Shown here: piece after piece, positions 35,396-49,094 of the stretch
Numbering within the stretch: the stretch's first letter is position 1
Layout of the letters: every line of letters starts with the position of its first letter
Assembly: GCA_016802295.1 (NCBI GenBank)
Contig: JAESIW010000199.1
Location: 562,749 to 626,748, forward strand
DNA: 64,000 bases
Source: Brachionus rotundiformis
Lineage: Eukaryota; Rotifera; Eurotatoria; Ploima; Brachionidae
Direction of reading: 5' to 3'
Notes under the pieces: generated by a model
Seen by the model: the letters and a program-made list of their open reading frames with translations, nothing else
What the model was told of the DNA's origin: nothing
The model's database searches: none
Program-made: the position numbers and the translations under genes

Positions 35396-36936
35396 ATTTA
35401 ATAAAAAATTTAACTGAACTTTTAAAAAAAATATAAATGTTTAAGCAAAATTATCTATTATATTATCTAAAAATAAAATAAAATTTTCAAAATACAATGA
35501 ATTGATATGTAATAAAAATAAGAATCTTTAATATTAAAAAAATTTATAAACATATGTTGAAAAATTCGTGAAAATAAATTAAATTGTTACACTTCAATAA
35601 TTTCATATTTATTCATTTATATGAAATAAATGAAAAAAATTTAGATAAATCATTTCCTCATAATTTTTTAATTGTTATTTTTTTAATTTTTATTTCTATT
35701 TTTTATTGCTAAATTACGGTAGATTGCATAAGTTAGAAAGTCTATCAGAGAAGAATATGTGTAAAATATTTTTGCTTTGTTACCTTTTTGTTAGCAATTT
35801 GTCTAATAAACAATAATTCATTAATAATCAAGATACAATAAAACATTTTTAAATAAATAACAAATAAAGAGAAGAAAATAATTTAATCCTTTATCAAATA
35901 TTGGTTGTTATTCTAATATTTGATCTAAGCTATTGTTTTTAAATAAATTTTTAAAAATCTAAATTGAATTTTTTAAAATAAAATCGTATATTCAAATCTA
36001 ATATTTATTTTCAATTTTAGAAAATTCATTTTAATTATTTTACTAGTCTTTATTTTAAACTTAGAAGAAAAAACAAATATAATCAAAAGGAAAGCAAATT
36101 AGAAAATTTTAGAAAAACATAATTTTTTCTCCAATTTAAAACTCAAATCTACATATTTATTGATTTTATTCGTTTTCCTTTAAGTAAAATAAAAATAACG
36201 TAACTAAGTTAAAAATATTTTGTATTGATTTTCCGAACTAATTTTTAATATTGTTCATAATTATTAAAATCATATTGCTAAGTTTGAAATAAATTAGATA
36301 AAATGAATTGAAATTTTTCTAAAATCTTTTAAGCTTAAATTCGAAAATACGACTTGTCAAAAAGAATTGAGATATACTAATATTAATCGAAATTTTATAC
36401 TTATTAGAGAAAATCTAGTACGCATACAAAACAATCATATCGGGTTTGCGATAAACCTTAATCATATATATTTTTTATATTTGATAAATACTAGTTTAAA
36501 AATATTTTTAGTATGAAAATAATTTTTTTTGAAAATGAATTAACTTTTACTTGTAACCTGTCTTACAATTTTTGAAGATACAATAAATACATTGTTAAAA
36601 TTTCCTAATGAAACGTTTTAAGTTCATATTTGGAAAAACTAACCTAGACAAATGGCTAAGGAGCCATTTAAATCAGTTAAATATATTGCCATAGCTTCAA
36701 AGAAGCTTATTCCGATAGAGTCGCAGTATTTCCTACTATTGCTACTTTTATTATAAATAATTTTGGCTTTTTCTTGTGGAAAAATAAATAATTTTCAAGT
36801 AAAAATCCAGTTTATTTTACTAGTTATTAAAAATAATATGAAGAGAACAAATCATGCCAGCAAAACAAATATAATTTAAGAAAAATATTCTTATAAAATA
36901 GTAAAACAATTTTATTTTTAATTTATTTATTAATTT
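35396..36936. other. Intergenic A+T-rich DNA, no gene seen
   Basis: About 1.5 kb of A+T-rich sequence upstream of the glycosyltransferase and downstream of the secreted-protein pair. Only short frames without motifs; no tRNA and no clear repeat. Confidence 0.6.
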
Positions 36937-37551
36937 TTAATTTTTAAATAATTTTTGATCTTGATCAATTTTTACATCATTTAAAAGAGTATCAAGAGTC
37001 ATTTTTAAAAATTTCACAAACTTATTTGATCCAATTTGTTCTCCGAGACTTTTGACTTTGTCACTTGGTTCGGTTGTTATGGAATTAGGTGTTGTGGTCA
37101 TTAGTACTTCCGGCATGTTTGTAACTTTAAGCATGTTATTAGTAGCTACTTGGGAAGCTTGGGTAGTAGTTTTGGCCAACGATCCACTATCAAGTAAATT
37201 TTTTAACGCTTTTCTCAGCAACAAAACAATGTCATCTGCTTCATCGTCCAAAAGATCCCTTTTATCTTTAAATCTTGTTCTTTCGTCAATATCGTCGTAA
37301 TCCATGATCGATTCGTTCATCATGCCATCATCAGCCATAAATCCCGATCGTAAAGTAGTCAAAATCTTGTTCAAATCTTTGAAATTAACATCAGCAGCCT
37401 TACGAACAATTGAAAACAAATCTCCCATTACACTTTGAATTTTATTATCAGTTAAAGTTTTATTTACTTTCAACAATGGTGAAGAGGAAGAGTCACATCT
37501 GGCACACATGAATACCAATGAAGCAAAAAAGCAAAAGATTAAAAATTTCAT
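36937..37551 (-). CDS. Secreted protein of unknown function, 204 residues
   Basis: A single-exon frame with a clear signal peptide (MKFLIFCFFASLVFMCARCD). The rest is largely helical (DLFSIVRKAADVNFKDLNKILTTL, ADDIVLLLRKALKNLLDS), with a Thr-rich linker (about residues 130-165) and a dibasic KDKRDLLDDE stretch near residue 97 that could be a processing site. No Cys after the signal peptide. No family recognised; a secreted peptide precursor or an extracellular helical protein are both possible. The next gene upstream (37629-38057) also encodes a small secreted helical protein, and the two lie head to tail 77 bases apart. Confidence 0.7.
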   Translation of the reverse strand: MKFLIFCFFASLVFMCARCDSSSSPLLKVNKTLTDNKIQSVMGDLFSIVRKAADVNFKDLNKILTTLRSGFMADDGMMNESIMDYDDIDERTRFKDKRDLLDDEADDIVLLLRKALKNLLDSGSLAKTTTQASQVATNNMLKVTNMPEVLMTTTPNSITTEPSDKVKSLGEQIGSNKFVKFLKMTLDTLLNDVKIDQDQKLFKN

Positions 37552-37628
37552 TTTATATTCTTTTAGATAAATTTTTATTACAAAATAATAAAAAATTTAT
37601 ATTAATTTTTAAATTTAAGTCAATGCGA

Positions 37629-38057
37629 CTATTTAGATTTATTTTTCAAAGAGTTTATGACAAGCTCGTTAAGACCTTTGTTTAGAATGGAAATTAAGTC
37701 TTCTAATTCGGCATCAATTATCTCATTGTCAAGCATAGCTCGACCTGAGATCGATTTGGCCTGGAGAAGCTGCTGCTGTAAACGAGCGCGACGACGTTGT
37801 CGAATAATATTCGATATTGAGAATCCGAATTTGATTATGTCACTAACTTTGATAGCTACCAATTTATCCAAAAAAGAAAGTATCTGAGTTGTCATTGTGG
37901 GTTGTTCGGTTGAATCGCCTTCGGCGCCCAACTCTTCATGTCAAAATAAAAATTTAGTCATTTATTTTATTTGAACTTAAACTTGATTACTTTCCGTTTG
38001 ACAATTAACAATACAACACAGGCCTAAAACTATTAAAAATTTTGTATTCATGTTCAT
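37629..38057 (-). CDS. Small secreted helical protein (two exons)
   Basis: Exon 1 38057-37991 (MNMNTKFLIVLGLCCIVNCQ, a signal peptide) joins exon 2 37933-37629 in phase through a GTAATC donor and TGAAG acceptor, giving about 123 residues. The mature part has FLDKLVAIKVSDIIKFGFSI, a very basic RQRRRARLQQQLLQ segment and an acidic helix EIIDAELEDLISILNKGLNE. No Cys after the signal. The basic block could be a proprotein convertase site or a nucleic-acid- or glycan-binding patch. No family recognised. It is arranged head to tail with the 36937-37551 gene, and both combine a signal peptide with helical segments, so distant paralogy is possible but not demonstrable by eye. Confidence 0.65.
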
Positions 38058-38738
38058 TATTTTGTTTGTTTATATATTTTGATATTAATTTTTTAGTAAA
38101 ATAATAATAGTATCAAATTTATAGAAAAGAACGACACAGATTAGTATGACAATTACTCACAAGAGCAACCTAGTCTGTTAATATCTTGCATAATCAATGT
38201 CAGAGAAATTTTTAGATGTTCAATAGAAATGAATTTGTTAATTTCTTTACTAAACTTTCTTTCTTTACTTTAGTTTATTAAACTCAAACCTTGAGCTGAA
38301 AATATAAATTAATTTCTCCAAATCAAAATATTCTATCTTATTTATGCTTTGAATATCATTCTATTTTCTAAATTGTCTCCAAGTTCTAATCCATTATTAG
38401 TTATGAATACAGCCTAGTAACTACGAGTTTAGTTTAAATCTAATTCTAGCAACAAGACTAGTTACAAATTATAACTAGTATGAAAGGTTTAATATGACCA
38501 CGGAGTAGAGTCAGCCTAAGCTAACAGATCCGCCAACATCAATCAACATCAAATAACCTTTTTTTTATTAAATTTTTAAAAAATTGAGATAATACACTCA
38601 GAAAAAATTCTCCTGATAAGAATAAAAAATAAATTCAATCTATTCTATGCTTTATTTTCGAATGAATGAAAAATTTTGCTTAAACCTAAGTAAAACAAAT
38701 AAAAAAGTCTGTATCTATTCTGTATGTATTTTTATTTT
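38058..38738. other. Intergenic, no gene seen
   Basis: A+T-rich sequence between the secreted-protein gene and the MULE-like element. No open frame or RNA gene is recognisable. Confidence 0.5.
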
Positions 38739-39170
38739 ATAAAGGAAATATTGTGTCACCACCCATCAAGTATGACCAACACACATTCAATTCCTGATGA
38801 ACACTCAACTTACACATTAGATATGTGTGTTTTTCATAATAATTATACAATTTAGGCTCAACTCTTTTAATTCATTAATTTTTATTTTTTTCTAATTTCG
38901 TACATGACTAAATTCGTTAAGATTTATTGAATAGTATTTGGTCAAATCCCATAAACAATCTAAAAATATTAATGTGCTAATCTTTCTTTATTTGTAAAAT
39001 CGCGTTTTATTGACTGATTAAATGACTCAATTGGACTATTGGCATAGCCAGGGGGCGAACAAAAAACTTTAAGATTTTGTATGTTTTTTAAGTTGTGTGC
39101 TCATCAGGAATTGAATGTGTGTTGGTCATACTTGAGTGAGTGGTGGTTAGGGAGACCCTTTTATAAAAGA
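38739..39170 (-). mobile_element. Deleted MULE-type DNA transposon with terminal inverted repeats
   Basis: 38757-38804 and 39097-39147 are inverted copies (CATCAGGAATTGAATG, TGTTGGTCATACTTGA; one mismatch in the first 39 bases). A weaker extension reaches TTTATAAA on both sides. The core, read on the minus strand from 39060 to about 38970, encodes SPPGYANSPIESFNQSIK followed by RDFTNK. This matches the C-terminal part of Mutator-like (MULE) transposases (the ANNPIESFN..IKRDFT region). The rest of the transposase is missing, so this is a non-autonomous deletion derivative of about 430 bases. I could not see a clean target-site duplication. Confidence 0.65.
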
Positions 39171-39405
39171 CTAGATTTAAAAAAAAATCACTCAATTTTG
39201 TTTTGAAATTAAATTAAGAAAATTTTTGAACTAATTTACTTTTTAATATTTTTTCTAGTTAAATCTCTATAATTATGATAATTCTATTTTCACATGACTT
39301 TCTCGAACATTTTAAGTTATGTAAAAATTAAACAATGAGTTGACAAAAAAATACTATTAATAAAACTTGAAATAAAAATTTATACAGATTATAAAATTTT
39401 AAATA

Positions 39406-40455
39406 ATGAACAATTCTGAAAAATTAATTCTGGTAACAGGGGCTAGTGGCTACATTGCTCTTAATGTAATTCAACAATTAGCTAAATTACCGCACCGTAT
39501 TAGAGCCACTGTGCGCAATTTAAAAGACGAGAAAAAAGTTGAATTGGTCAAAAAAGCTGCCCAAGGTAGCAAGCATTCAATTGAAATTGTAGCTGCCGAT
39601 CTATTAAAGCCAGAAACATGGACACAAGCGTGTAAAGGTGTTGAGTATGTTCAATTTTTTGCTTATTTTAATCATACTTGAACAATTTTTATCTATTTTA
39701 GTATTGTTTTGCATGTTGCAAGTCCATTTCCATCCGAAACACCACAGGATCCAGACAACAATTTACTCAAGCCAGCAATTGAAGGTACTAAAAATGTTCT
39801 TAATGCAGCTCATGCTGCCAATGTGAGTCGAGTAGTGATAACTTCTAGTTGTGCTGCTGTTTACAATTTTACAGCAAAGAATACAACCTTTACCGAAAAT
39901 GACTGGAATAACCCGGAAAATGCAATGCCATATGTTAAATCAAAAATCTTAGCTGAAAAATTTGCTTGGGATTTTGTTGAAGAGAAGAAAAAGAATGGCG
40001 AAAAATGCTTTGAACTAGCAGTAATTAATCCATGTTTTGTTCTTGGTCCATCTCTTGGTGATACAAGTTCTCTTGGGACATCCGAGAAGTTTATCACAGA
40101 CTTTATGCTTGGCAAACAAGAAAAAACTACTGAACGCTATATTGGTCACTGTGATGTGAGAGATGTAGCTTTAGCACACATAAAGGCTGCTTTCATGCCT
40201 GAAGCTGCCGGACATAGGCACATAATAGAAACAAAATGGGCTTCGAATAGAGAAGCGTTTAATATACTCAAAAAAAAGTATGCCAATCAAGGATATAAAT
40301 TAATTACTGAATTTGAAAGTGTAGAAAATCCCAATAATAAATCGAATACCACTCGAATGACAGATGTATTGGGCGTAGTTAAAACAGATTATGAAAATAC
40401 AATCATTGACATGGCCGAGAGTTTGATCAAAGCGGGTACCATCAAAAAAATATAA
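39406..40455 (+). CDS. NAD(P)-dependent epimerase/dihydroflavonol-4-reductase-like reductase (two exons)
   Basis: Exons 39406-39644 and 39702-40455 join in phase through GTATGT and TTTTAG, giving 330 residues, normal for extended SDRs. The N-terminal cofactor motif is TGASGYIA; then come IVLHVASPFP, VVITSSCAAVY (catalytic Ser), the active site YVKSK (Tyr/Lys) and INPCFVLGPSL. Known role of the family: NADPH-dependent reduction of a ketone or aldehyde (DFR, cinnamoyl-CoA reductase, methylglyoxal reductase types). The animal substrate is not known and is not deducible here. Start context AAATAATGA; the stop is followed by T-rich sequence. Confidence 0.88.
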
Positions 40456-40775
40456 CTATTTACAAAAAATTTAGTTTTAATGAATATTTATTCTTTTATA
40501 AAATTAGATAGTTTTTAAAAAAAAAATTTAATGTATTTTTTAATGGTAAAATTTTAATATATTTAACAAACTCATATTTAAACTTATTTGACTTTAGTTA
40601 TCTAAATTAATAAAATGTTAAGAAAATAATTGAATAAATTCTTTTCATGATTTTTTATTTTAAGTTGAAACTAAAAAAAAAAAAGAAAAGACAAGATGAA
40701 AAACTTTATTTTCTATTTTTTTGAAATAAATTATTTCTAAATTAAATTAGAGAATAAAAAATTAAATAATCGCAA
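40456..40775. other. Short intergenic spacer
   Basis: 320 A+T-rich bases between two plus-strand genes, including a run of A and A/G at about 40670-40690. Nothing is recognisable beyond presumed 3' UTR and promoter. Confidence 0.5.
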
Positions 40776-43700
40776 ATGGATCATTCGGATTCAGAAGTGT
40801 TTAATATTCCGCAGCTAAATGATACATCGTCATCTGATCAGAATGTAGAGCTTTTGAAAAGTATGGGCTTTTTGGACGAGAGAGAAATACGGCAAGCGCT
40901 TGATATTGCCAAAAATGATTTGAATGAGGCGCTTACAATTTTGACTAGTGAAAAAGGTCCCATAAATCTAAATGAATCGAATAGCTCGAAAGTATCTGAT
41001 TTTGAGATGGAGGTGAGCGATCAAGTTTTTGACAATACAAAGTTTCCGCTCGAGTGTCTTGTTAGTCTTGAGTCAAATTTGTATACAGACAATTGGCTTG
41101 TGAGCTACAATAAAAATGAATGGCTCGATCGACTGCTCAAGTCTAGTATCTATTTGACAGAGATAGATCAATTCCAAGACATGGACGAGAGCAACAACTA
41201 CAACCGATTTATAAAAAAGTCGCTACCTGAATATTTCAAAAAGCTGCTTGAATCGTCTTCGGTGAACAAGTGGAGCGACAAAATTCAACAAGGTGTTCAT
41301 TCAATGGTTCTTTTATGCATAGAATTGATAAAAACTAAACTAAATTCAAAAAATGCAGACAATTTAGACATTTTTTTAACTTTACTATCTTCAATATTTA
41401 ATCCTAAAAGTGAATTTAATAAAAAAAATTTATTTCGTTTGCCAACTATTTCACCAACTGTGTATCAAAATTCACAACACTCTGGCTGGATATTGGACTA
41501 TATCAACCATTTTGCTCACATGAACGGCTTTGATAGTTTAATAAAATTAGTCGAAAAAAATGATATAAATGACTTGTCCAATTTAGCTTTAAAACCTTTG
41601 GCATTGTGTATTGATTATTTGAATGCACAACAATTGAAATTGAACTTGGAACAACCATTTAAATTATTAATACATTCATTGTCAAATGTTGAGTCTTTAG
41701 GTCATTTTAGAAACAAAGTATTATTTTAAGCATTTTTTTTTTTCAATATTATTTTTCCATTTAAAAAAATAATTTTCTATTAATTTTTTTAACTCTAATT
41801 GTTTGATTCAATTATGTTTTAAAAGGAATAATTATTTTTTCTAAAACAGATCAAGTGATAAGGTTGGATTAGTGAGCCAATATATTCAACTAGTTGATTA
41901 CGTTTCTATTAACTTAACTAACTTTAACTAGTTATTCTATTAAAATGTTTATAAAATATTTATGATGATAATTTTAGAGCCATTTTGTCTAAAATAGTAA
42001 TCGATCAAAAAATTTGCTCATATTTAAAACAAGTTAAGACTAGCGAATTTTATCAAAATATCATTAGCTATGTAAATTAAAATCTAATAAAAAATTATAT
42101 CAATTTCAGATTGTTTATAAAACTATAATTTACTATCACCATTTATAAGTTTATATTTTTTTTTATTATAGAATTGTGGCCAGCTTTTTGAACTAATTGA
42201 AACAATGAAAAAATTGAGTTATAAACTGTGGCAAGATGAAGTGTCCAATTTCAATCAACTTCATTTAAAAATTGTTCTATCAATGCTTAAAAATTCAAGT
42301 TTTAATTCTAAAATGAATTCGCTTAAAGAAATTTGTAAGCTAATTGATAATTCGAAAATTTTTAGTGAAAGCTCGGCTCTAATTGATGAAGAATTGCTTG
42401 GTACTTGGCTAGTTAATGAACAAGTGTTGTCGTTTGCTATCGAGGGAAATTTGGATCAAGCACAATACTGTGACAAATTAAAGACAATAGTTGAATTTTT
42501 GAGCAATAGAATAAGCCACGATGAGATAAAAAGTCTTTGGCAAATGCAATTCAACAAACCTTCGACAGTTGTAGACAATTTGTATACAATAATTTCAATT
42601 GTGGCATCCAAATTGGATCAAGAGCAATTGGATGATTTAATTGGATTTGTCAGGCTTACATGGAACGATTCTAATTTTAAATCACACAATAAACTTGTCT
42701 ATTTACTAAGACTAATTGGTCAAGAGTCAAAAAATTCCAAAACTCATTTGAAAATTTTAGATACCCTATGGTCACTTAGAAACGAAAATACCACAATAGA
42801 TCAAGATCTAATACAATTGATATATCAAGAACACTTGAATGTTTTGAACACAGACAGAGTTTATCGTGATCAGACCAAGTCAATCTATGTTAAAAAGTGT
42901 ATTTGTTTGTTGGCTGACCAACAACAAGAACAGCGACAAGAAAAGCTTCAAAATCAAGAGCCTACTAGATTTAAATCAATTTATTCACTTAAGTATTTGT
43001 TCGATATCTTAAATAGCTACAAATTAAAATCATGGTCAAGTAGCAAGAGTTTGAAAGATGTTCTTGACGAAATAGTCATACCAGAAATAAAAACTATATG
43101 TCAAAATCTTATTGATTACAATACCAATTGTCAATTGATGAATTGGCCTGTGTATGATGATGATGACAAGTTGGCTTTTCAACATGAGCAAATAATTGAC
43201 TTGCATTTGAATTTGCTTAAGTTTATTCTTAAAGAGGGAAATTTGTATCTTCGACTGATAAGGGCACAGGAAATATGGGACTCAATGATGTCAATGAGCA
43301 ACAATGAGTCAAATGTAAAAAAGTGTTACGAATGGTTCATTGAATGCATAGTTGATTTGAAAGAACAAACAAGAAATCAAATGTTCACAGAACGCATTAT
43401 CAAATTAGATCCAGGTAAGTTGACACTTGAAGGCTACGAATGCTATAGACTGTACTTTTTGTACTACAATCAGTCCGAGACAAAAATAGAAATAAAATCA
43501 AGCGATTCGACTAATTTCCTAGTCGATGATATCGATCTTGATTTTGTGGATTATTTGTGGCAATTGATTTTGAGCAATGGATCGAATAGCATTGTGAATA
43601 AAGCAATTGAGTTTTTAATTCAATTGTGCTATTTAAATTTGGCGCCAAATTTGAAACGTGACGTGTATGCAGTAAATTTGAAATTTGTGCAAACAATTTT

Positions 43701-46700
43701 TGAGCATATGAATAGGAAAGATTTGAACGGTGACTATGATGATAAGCAGTTGATCAATTTGCTCAATTGTCTAGAAAATTTTATAAGAATTGTAGCCGAA
43801 AATGAAAAATGTGACGATTGCTTTTGCCATGCCAACGCGCTCAAATTAGATAGGATAAGTATTACGGTTAGATTAGAAGCGGGAGATAGAAAAGACCAGT
43901 CTTTAGAGATAAATAATTTGTATTCGAACGATTTGTTGGTAAATTTGAGACACAAAGTAGCTCTATTGACACACTTATTGCCAAACAATTTCCAACTATA
44001 TCACAATTCAAAACTGTTGACTCAGTCGTTCGATAGCAAGAGTTTGTCTCTGTTAGATATTGTCGATTCTAGTTTGCTCATATGCAAACAAGTACCATCT
44101 ACTCCGGTTAAATCAAGTGAATGTTTTACTATTTTGTCGTCATCATTGGTGCCTTCGGCTAATTGTCCAACGACAAATAAAACAAACTCATCTGGCTTGT
44201 TTTCAACTAACACCAATTGTAAATCATATACTCAAATTGCATCAACTACTGGCAGCCAAAGTAAAAAACACTTGCCAAGTGTAATCATATCATCAAATCA
44301 ACAATCTTATGATACATTTGACAAATTGCTCAATAGTAAAAATGATCAAATAGCAACTAGAACACGAAGTATACTCAACTTAATACCAACTAATGCACGT
44401 CTCATTGACCTATTCGATAGTATGGTCCTATTAGATTCTCAACAACACAGTTGGACACAATTTTTTTGCCTAAAATCAAACACTCTTGTTAAAGTTTTGT
44501 ACAATTTGGAAACATTGTCAATACGAATTGTAAATGACGAAAATTTCAAGCAAAATTTTCTTAACAAACACTCAGGTCTAAACATTTTAATAGACATATT
44601 TGACTCAATTGTTCATTTAAATGAAACATTTAGTCAACAATTGATTTTAATACTTATCGATTTGGTCGAGTATGTTTTACTCGAACCAAGTGAGCCTATG
44701 ATAAAAAAAAGCCTTGGGTGCACAAATTCAAAACTAATTGACTTGTTGCTTAAATTGTTTATAAGAAAATCTATTTCTTCAACTACGCTTCCTACTACTA
44801 CTACTACTACTATTACTACTATTTGTACCAATAATAGCTCAAGCAACTCTAATCCAAGTGAAAATGATAATGTTAAAATATGTGTCAAGTCATTAAGTCT
44901 CGTTTATAATCTAATAAATACGAATCAGGATCAAATAGACTGCTTTATAGAATCGGCTCTATTTCGAACAAATATATTGAATGTTCTAATTGGTGCCAAG
45001 TGTGCACAAATACGTCAAAATTTGGTCAAGTTTTTTCTCCAATTGAGCTCACTTAGTCAAACAATTCGACTAAGATTGATCATATTTATAATGAAGAATA
45101 CGCGTGCGCCAATTTGGACAAATTCCACAGAGCATATGCGTTCGTCAGCACGTGACTTAATTGCTCAATCGAGTGAATATTTTTCATTGTTATCAAGCCT
45201 TATTGAAAACATGAGCGCACAATTGTTGGCCATGGATCACAACAATGAGCTAAATGCTCAAAAATTGCTCACCGAACAAATAAACTGGTTTCGCATGTTC
45301 AACATGTCGTCTAACAATTTAAATCTAGATCAAATATTGATTAATGGTCATTTTAAATTGACCAAGGCCATATTGACCAACTGCAGCACTCAAACAAAAG
45401 ACACATACGGACCACAGCTAATCGATCTATTGATTAAGTTATTTCTATTTCAGCCATTTTTTGCCTCAACCACTAACACCACCATTCTTGAACAACAAAC
45501 ACTAGATTCTGGCTATAGACTATTGCTTGAGCTTACTAGCCTAAGCAAGTGCAACCTATGCTCTTTAAAGACTTATTTGTGCCAATTTAATCAAGAGAAC
45601 AAAATAGCCGAGTGGAACTTTATGCCATTAATGAAACTCAAGTCAAACAATCAAAAATACATTGGCCTAAAAAACGGCGGCTCTACTTGTTACATGAACG
45701 CTGTACTACAACAATTGTTCATGATACCAGGCACGTGTGACTACATACAGACCATGTGTACCAAAGCGGCTAAACACTCAAAAACTAACCAAATTGATTT
45801 ACTCTACGAATTGGAAAATGTGTTTATGCATTTGAAAAAGTCCAATCAGCAGTTTTTCTCACCCGAATCGTTTTGGAAATGTTTTCGCATGTGGAACTCA
45901 AATCAATCGATAAACATACGTGAACAACAAGACGCGTTCGACTTTTTCATATCACTTACGGATCAAATAGATGAATGTATTGAAAAAGAATTAAAAACAG
46001 AGCCAATGTTTAAGACAATATTCGAGGGCACCTACTCAAATCAATTCATTTGTCAGGACTGTGAACATTCCTATGATAGACAAGAGGCATTTTTGGCGCT
46101 CAATTTGTCTGTTAGAACATTTTCAAATCTTGAACAATCAATGGCTCAATTTGTCAAAGACGAACTATTGACCGGAACCAATTCTTACTTTTGTGAAAAA
46201 TGTAATCACAAGGTACATTTTATCAAACTCTAAATTAATTTAATACAATTTATACTAACGTTAGTTGTTTGTTTGTATGTTTAATTATTTAAAATGAGAA
46301 CAATTTATTTTGTTCATTACTGATAGGTAAAACAAGTAAATCAAGTAATTGGAACTTACTAGGTCGCAGATGAAAGAAAAAATTAGCCAACAAAAATAAA
46401 TTAAAGATTTTAGTTTTTAATTTAACTTTTTTTTAAAGTAATTCTATTCTTTTAGTTACATATAAATAAAATCAATTAGCAAAAAAAAAACACTAATTAC
46501 TAATTTGATTAAAATGAAAACAAAAAATAAATAAATAAAAACAAACAATATTCAATAATTTATTTTTTAAAAAAAAATATAATTTTTTTTTTCTAATCTA
46601 AAATTGACCAGAGATCTGCCATTAAAAGAACTTGTCTTAAAAAATTACCAAACTATTTGTGCATTCAATTGAAACGATTCGACTACGACTGGGAGTCAAA

Positions 46701-49080
46701 TCAAGCGCTTAAATTCGATGATTATTTCGAATTTCCACTTAATCTCAATGTCAAGCCATTTACCTATGACTATTTGAACAAGACAGACAACTCTCATCTG
46801 GACCATGAATTCGATCTTTGTGGCATTATAGTGCATAGCGGTCAGGCTAATGCTGGACACTACTATTCGTTCCTAAAAGAACCATTTGAATATTCAAATG
46901 AAACAACTAGCTTTATTGATGAGCAAACAACATCAATAGAAACAAGCGAACATGTGAACAATGGTTCATCAAAATGGTTCAAATTTAACGACACATGCAT
47001 AGACCAAGTCAAACTGGACGAACAATTTCTAGCCGAAGAATGCTTTGGTGGCAATTTTACCAAAAACGATAGCTATTTACCAAGTGAACGAACGCGCTAT
47101 TGGAATGCTTATATGCTTTTCTACAAGCGAAAATCATTTGATCCAAATCCTGTTTTTAAACTGAATGACAATTTAGACTTGTCAAAGAAGAGTGAGAATG
47201 AATCATTCGATCAGTTCAGAGATAGTATTAGTGAGTTGAGCAATTTGGTTAGACAATGTGACAACAAGGCAAAAAACTTTCAACTGGAGAATAAAATCCG
47301 CATTGAAAATTTAAATCTTTTAAAACAAAATTTAATTCTAAACGAAGCCTATTTTGACTTGGTTTACTATTTGGTCAAGCAAAATTTAGACTTTGCCACA
47401 TTTGAATCAATTGATTTGGCTTTTAATTTTTTGTTTTTTATCTATTTTAAATTAGATAACAAATTGAGAACCAATTTTAATTTAAACAAATGGTTTGATT
47501 TGTTTGACAAATCTATTACCAACCAAAAACCATTTTACATTCACATTATTGACTATTTTAATCAATCAAATAATTTAGAACTACTTAAAAGCTATTTAGT
47601 TGACAATATGTTTGAAACTCAAGTGCGTGACTTAATCACTAGTCTAATTATAATAAGTATGGAACGTGTGCACTCTGATCATAAGCAAACAACTAATTTG
47701 ATCAAAAATTTGTGCTCTTTGGTCACAAATTTTATACTAAATCCAAATTTGAATGCTATCTTTAAAATTATATACAGCTTTATTTGTTTAAAGGAGCAAA
47801 ATGTTGAATTTTTGATAAAACAAGAGCAATTATTTGTCCAAAAGTTAATTACTTTATTAGTTCAATCGAATCTTGTTCAGCTTAAAGACTTGCCAATTCT
47901 ATTTGAAATAGTGTCAGTGTTAGCTTTGAAAAATTCAAATTTTAAATCTAATCTGTTTGAATCAAATCTTGTGGTCAAGCAAGTAAAATTTTATTTTATT
48001 AATTATTAAAATCGCTTTTTAAATAAAAAAATAAAATAAATTATTTGCTTATTTGTAAATTTGAACTATATAAGTAATATTTAAAATCTTTTAAACTAAA
48101 ATATGAATTAGGTATTGCTTATATAGTACAAAAAGTATTCAGTTCTTATGATAATTATATAAATTTACTAAAAATAAAAAGTTTATAGGTATATTTGACT
48201 ATGCAAATGTTGATCAATTGAAATATACTCAAGAGTTAATTAGTCAATGCTGCCAAAACTCATTAAATTCATCTATTTTGTTCATAAAACAAATTTTATC
48301 CTATTTAAACGATTCTTGTTTAATTCAAGTTGATTCAAAGCAAATTATCGAATTGCTTCAAGACATAATTGTAAGTAGTTTTTTTTTTTTATTCTAAATT
48401 GAATATTTTTTGTATAAAAAAACCTAAACTAATAACACGATAAAACGAATTTCTTGCAAAAATTTTATCAATAAATTTTAATTAAATCTAGTTTCAATTT
48501 AATTTGTTATTATATATTTATTAATTCATTCATAAATTTAGTTAGTGAAAGATGATAATATTTTAAAATGTTTACAAACATGCATTCATGGTGAAGAAAA
48601 TAATGTTGGACTTTTAGATGTTATACGTAATAACTTGAACAAAGATCCAAAAAAAAGCTACAATTGTGTTAAACTTATCGTATGTCTAGCTAACAAGTAA
48701 AATAGATTTAATTTTTTAGCTATAGAAAACAAAATGAGTACTTAATAATAATAAATTAATAAACAAATTTTTTATTAAACAGAAACGATTATTGCAAAGA
48801 TTATCTACTGAGAAATACATCTACTTGGCAATGGTCAGTGTGTTGGTTAAAAACTAAAATGGGTGAAAATAATTTCGATTCAGATCCTTTTAGTCCTAAT
48901 TCAACAAGTATTCAATCAAAAAATGTAAATGAAAGCAAAGTTTTTCAACGAACTAAAAGTGCTCAGGTAAAAATATTATTTAGTATAGTTTTTTCTTAAT
49001 TTTTAATAAAAATTTTTTGTTTAAAGACAACACTAGAACATGCCATGGATTTACTTGGCTCGAATTCGCTGGAATTCTAG
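40776..49080 (+). CDS. USP24: Ubiquitin carboxyl-terminal hydrolase 24-like (USP24), seven exons
   Basis: Exons 40776-41717, 42172-46212, 46612-47982, 48182-48370, 48542-48696, 48783-48966 and 49027-49080 join in phase, giving about 2,310 residues (human USP24 about 2,620). An N-terminal UBA domain (MGFLDEREIRQALDIAKNDL) is the USP24 signature. A long helical-repeat region and a ubiquitin-like segment (ISITVRLEAGDRK, LRHKVALLTHLLPNNF) follow. The USP catalytic core has Cys box GLKNGGSTCYMNAVLQQ, QQDAFDFF, zinc CxxC pairs (CQDC, CEKC), LCIQLKRFDYDWE and His box NAGHYYSF. All catalytic residues are present, so activity is expected. Known role: removal of ubiquitin from substrate proteins. A poly-Thr run (44795-44825) is encoded by an ACT microsatellite. 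The small 3' exons are supported by continuous frame and WQWSVCWLK near the C-terminus. Confidence 0.92.
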
Positions 49081-49094
49081 ATCCAATATAAGAA

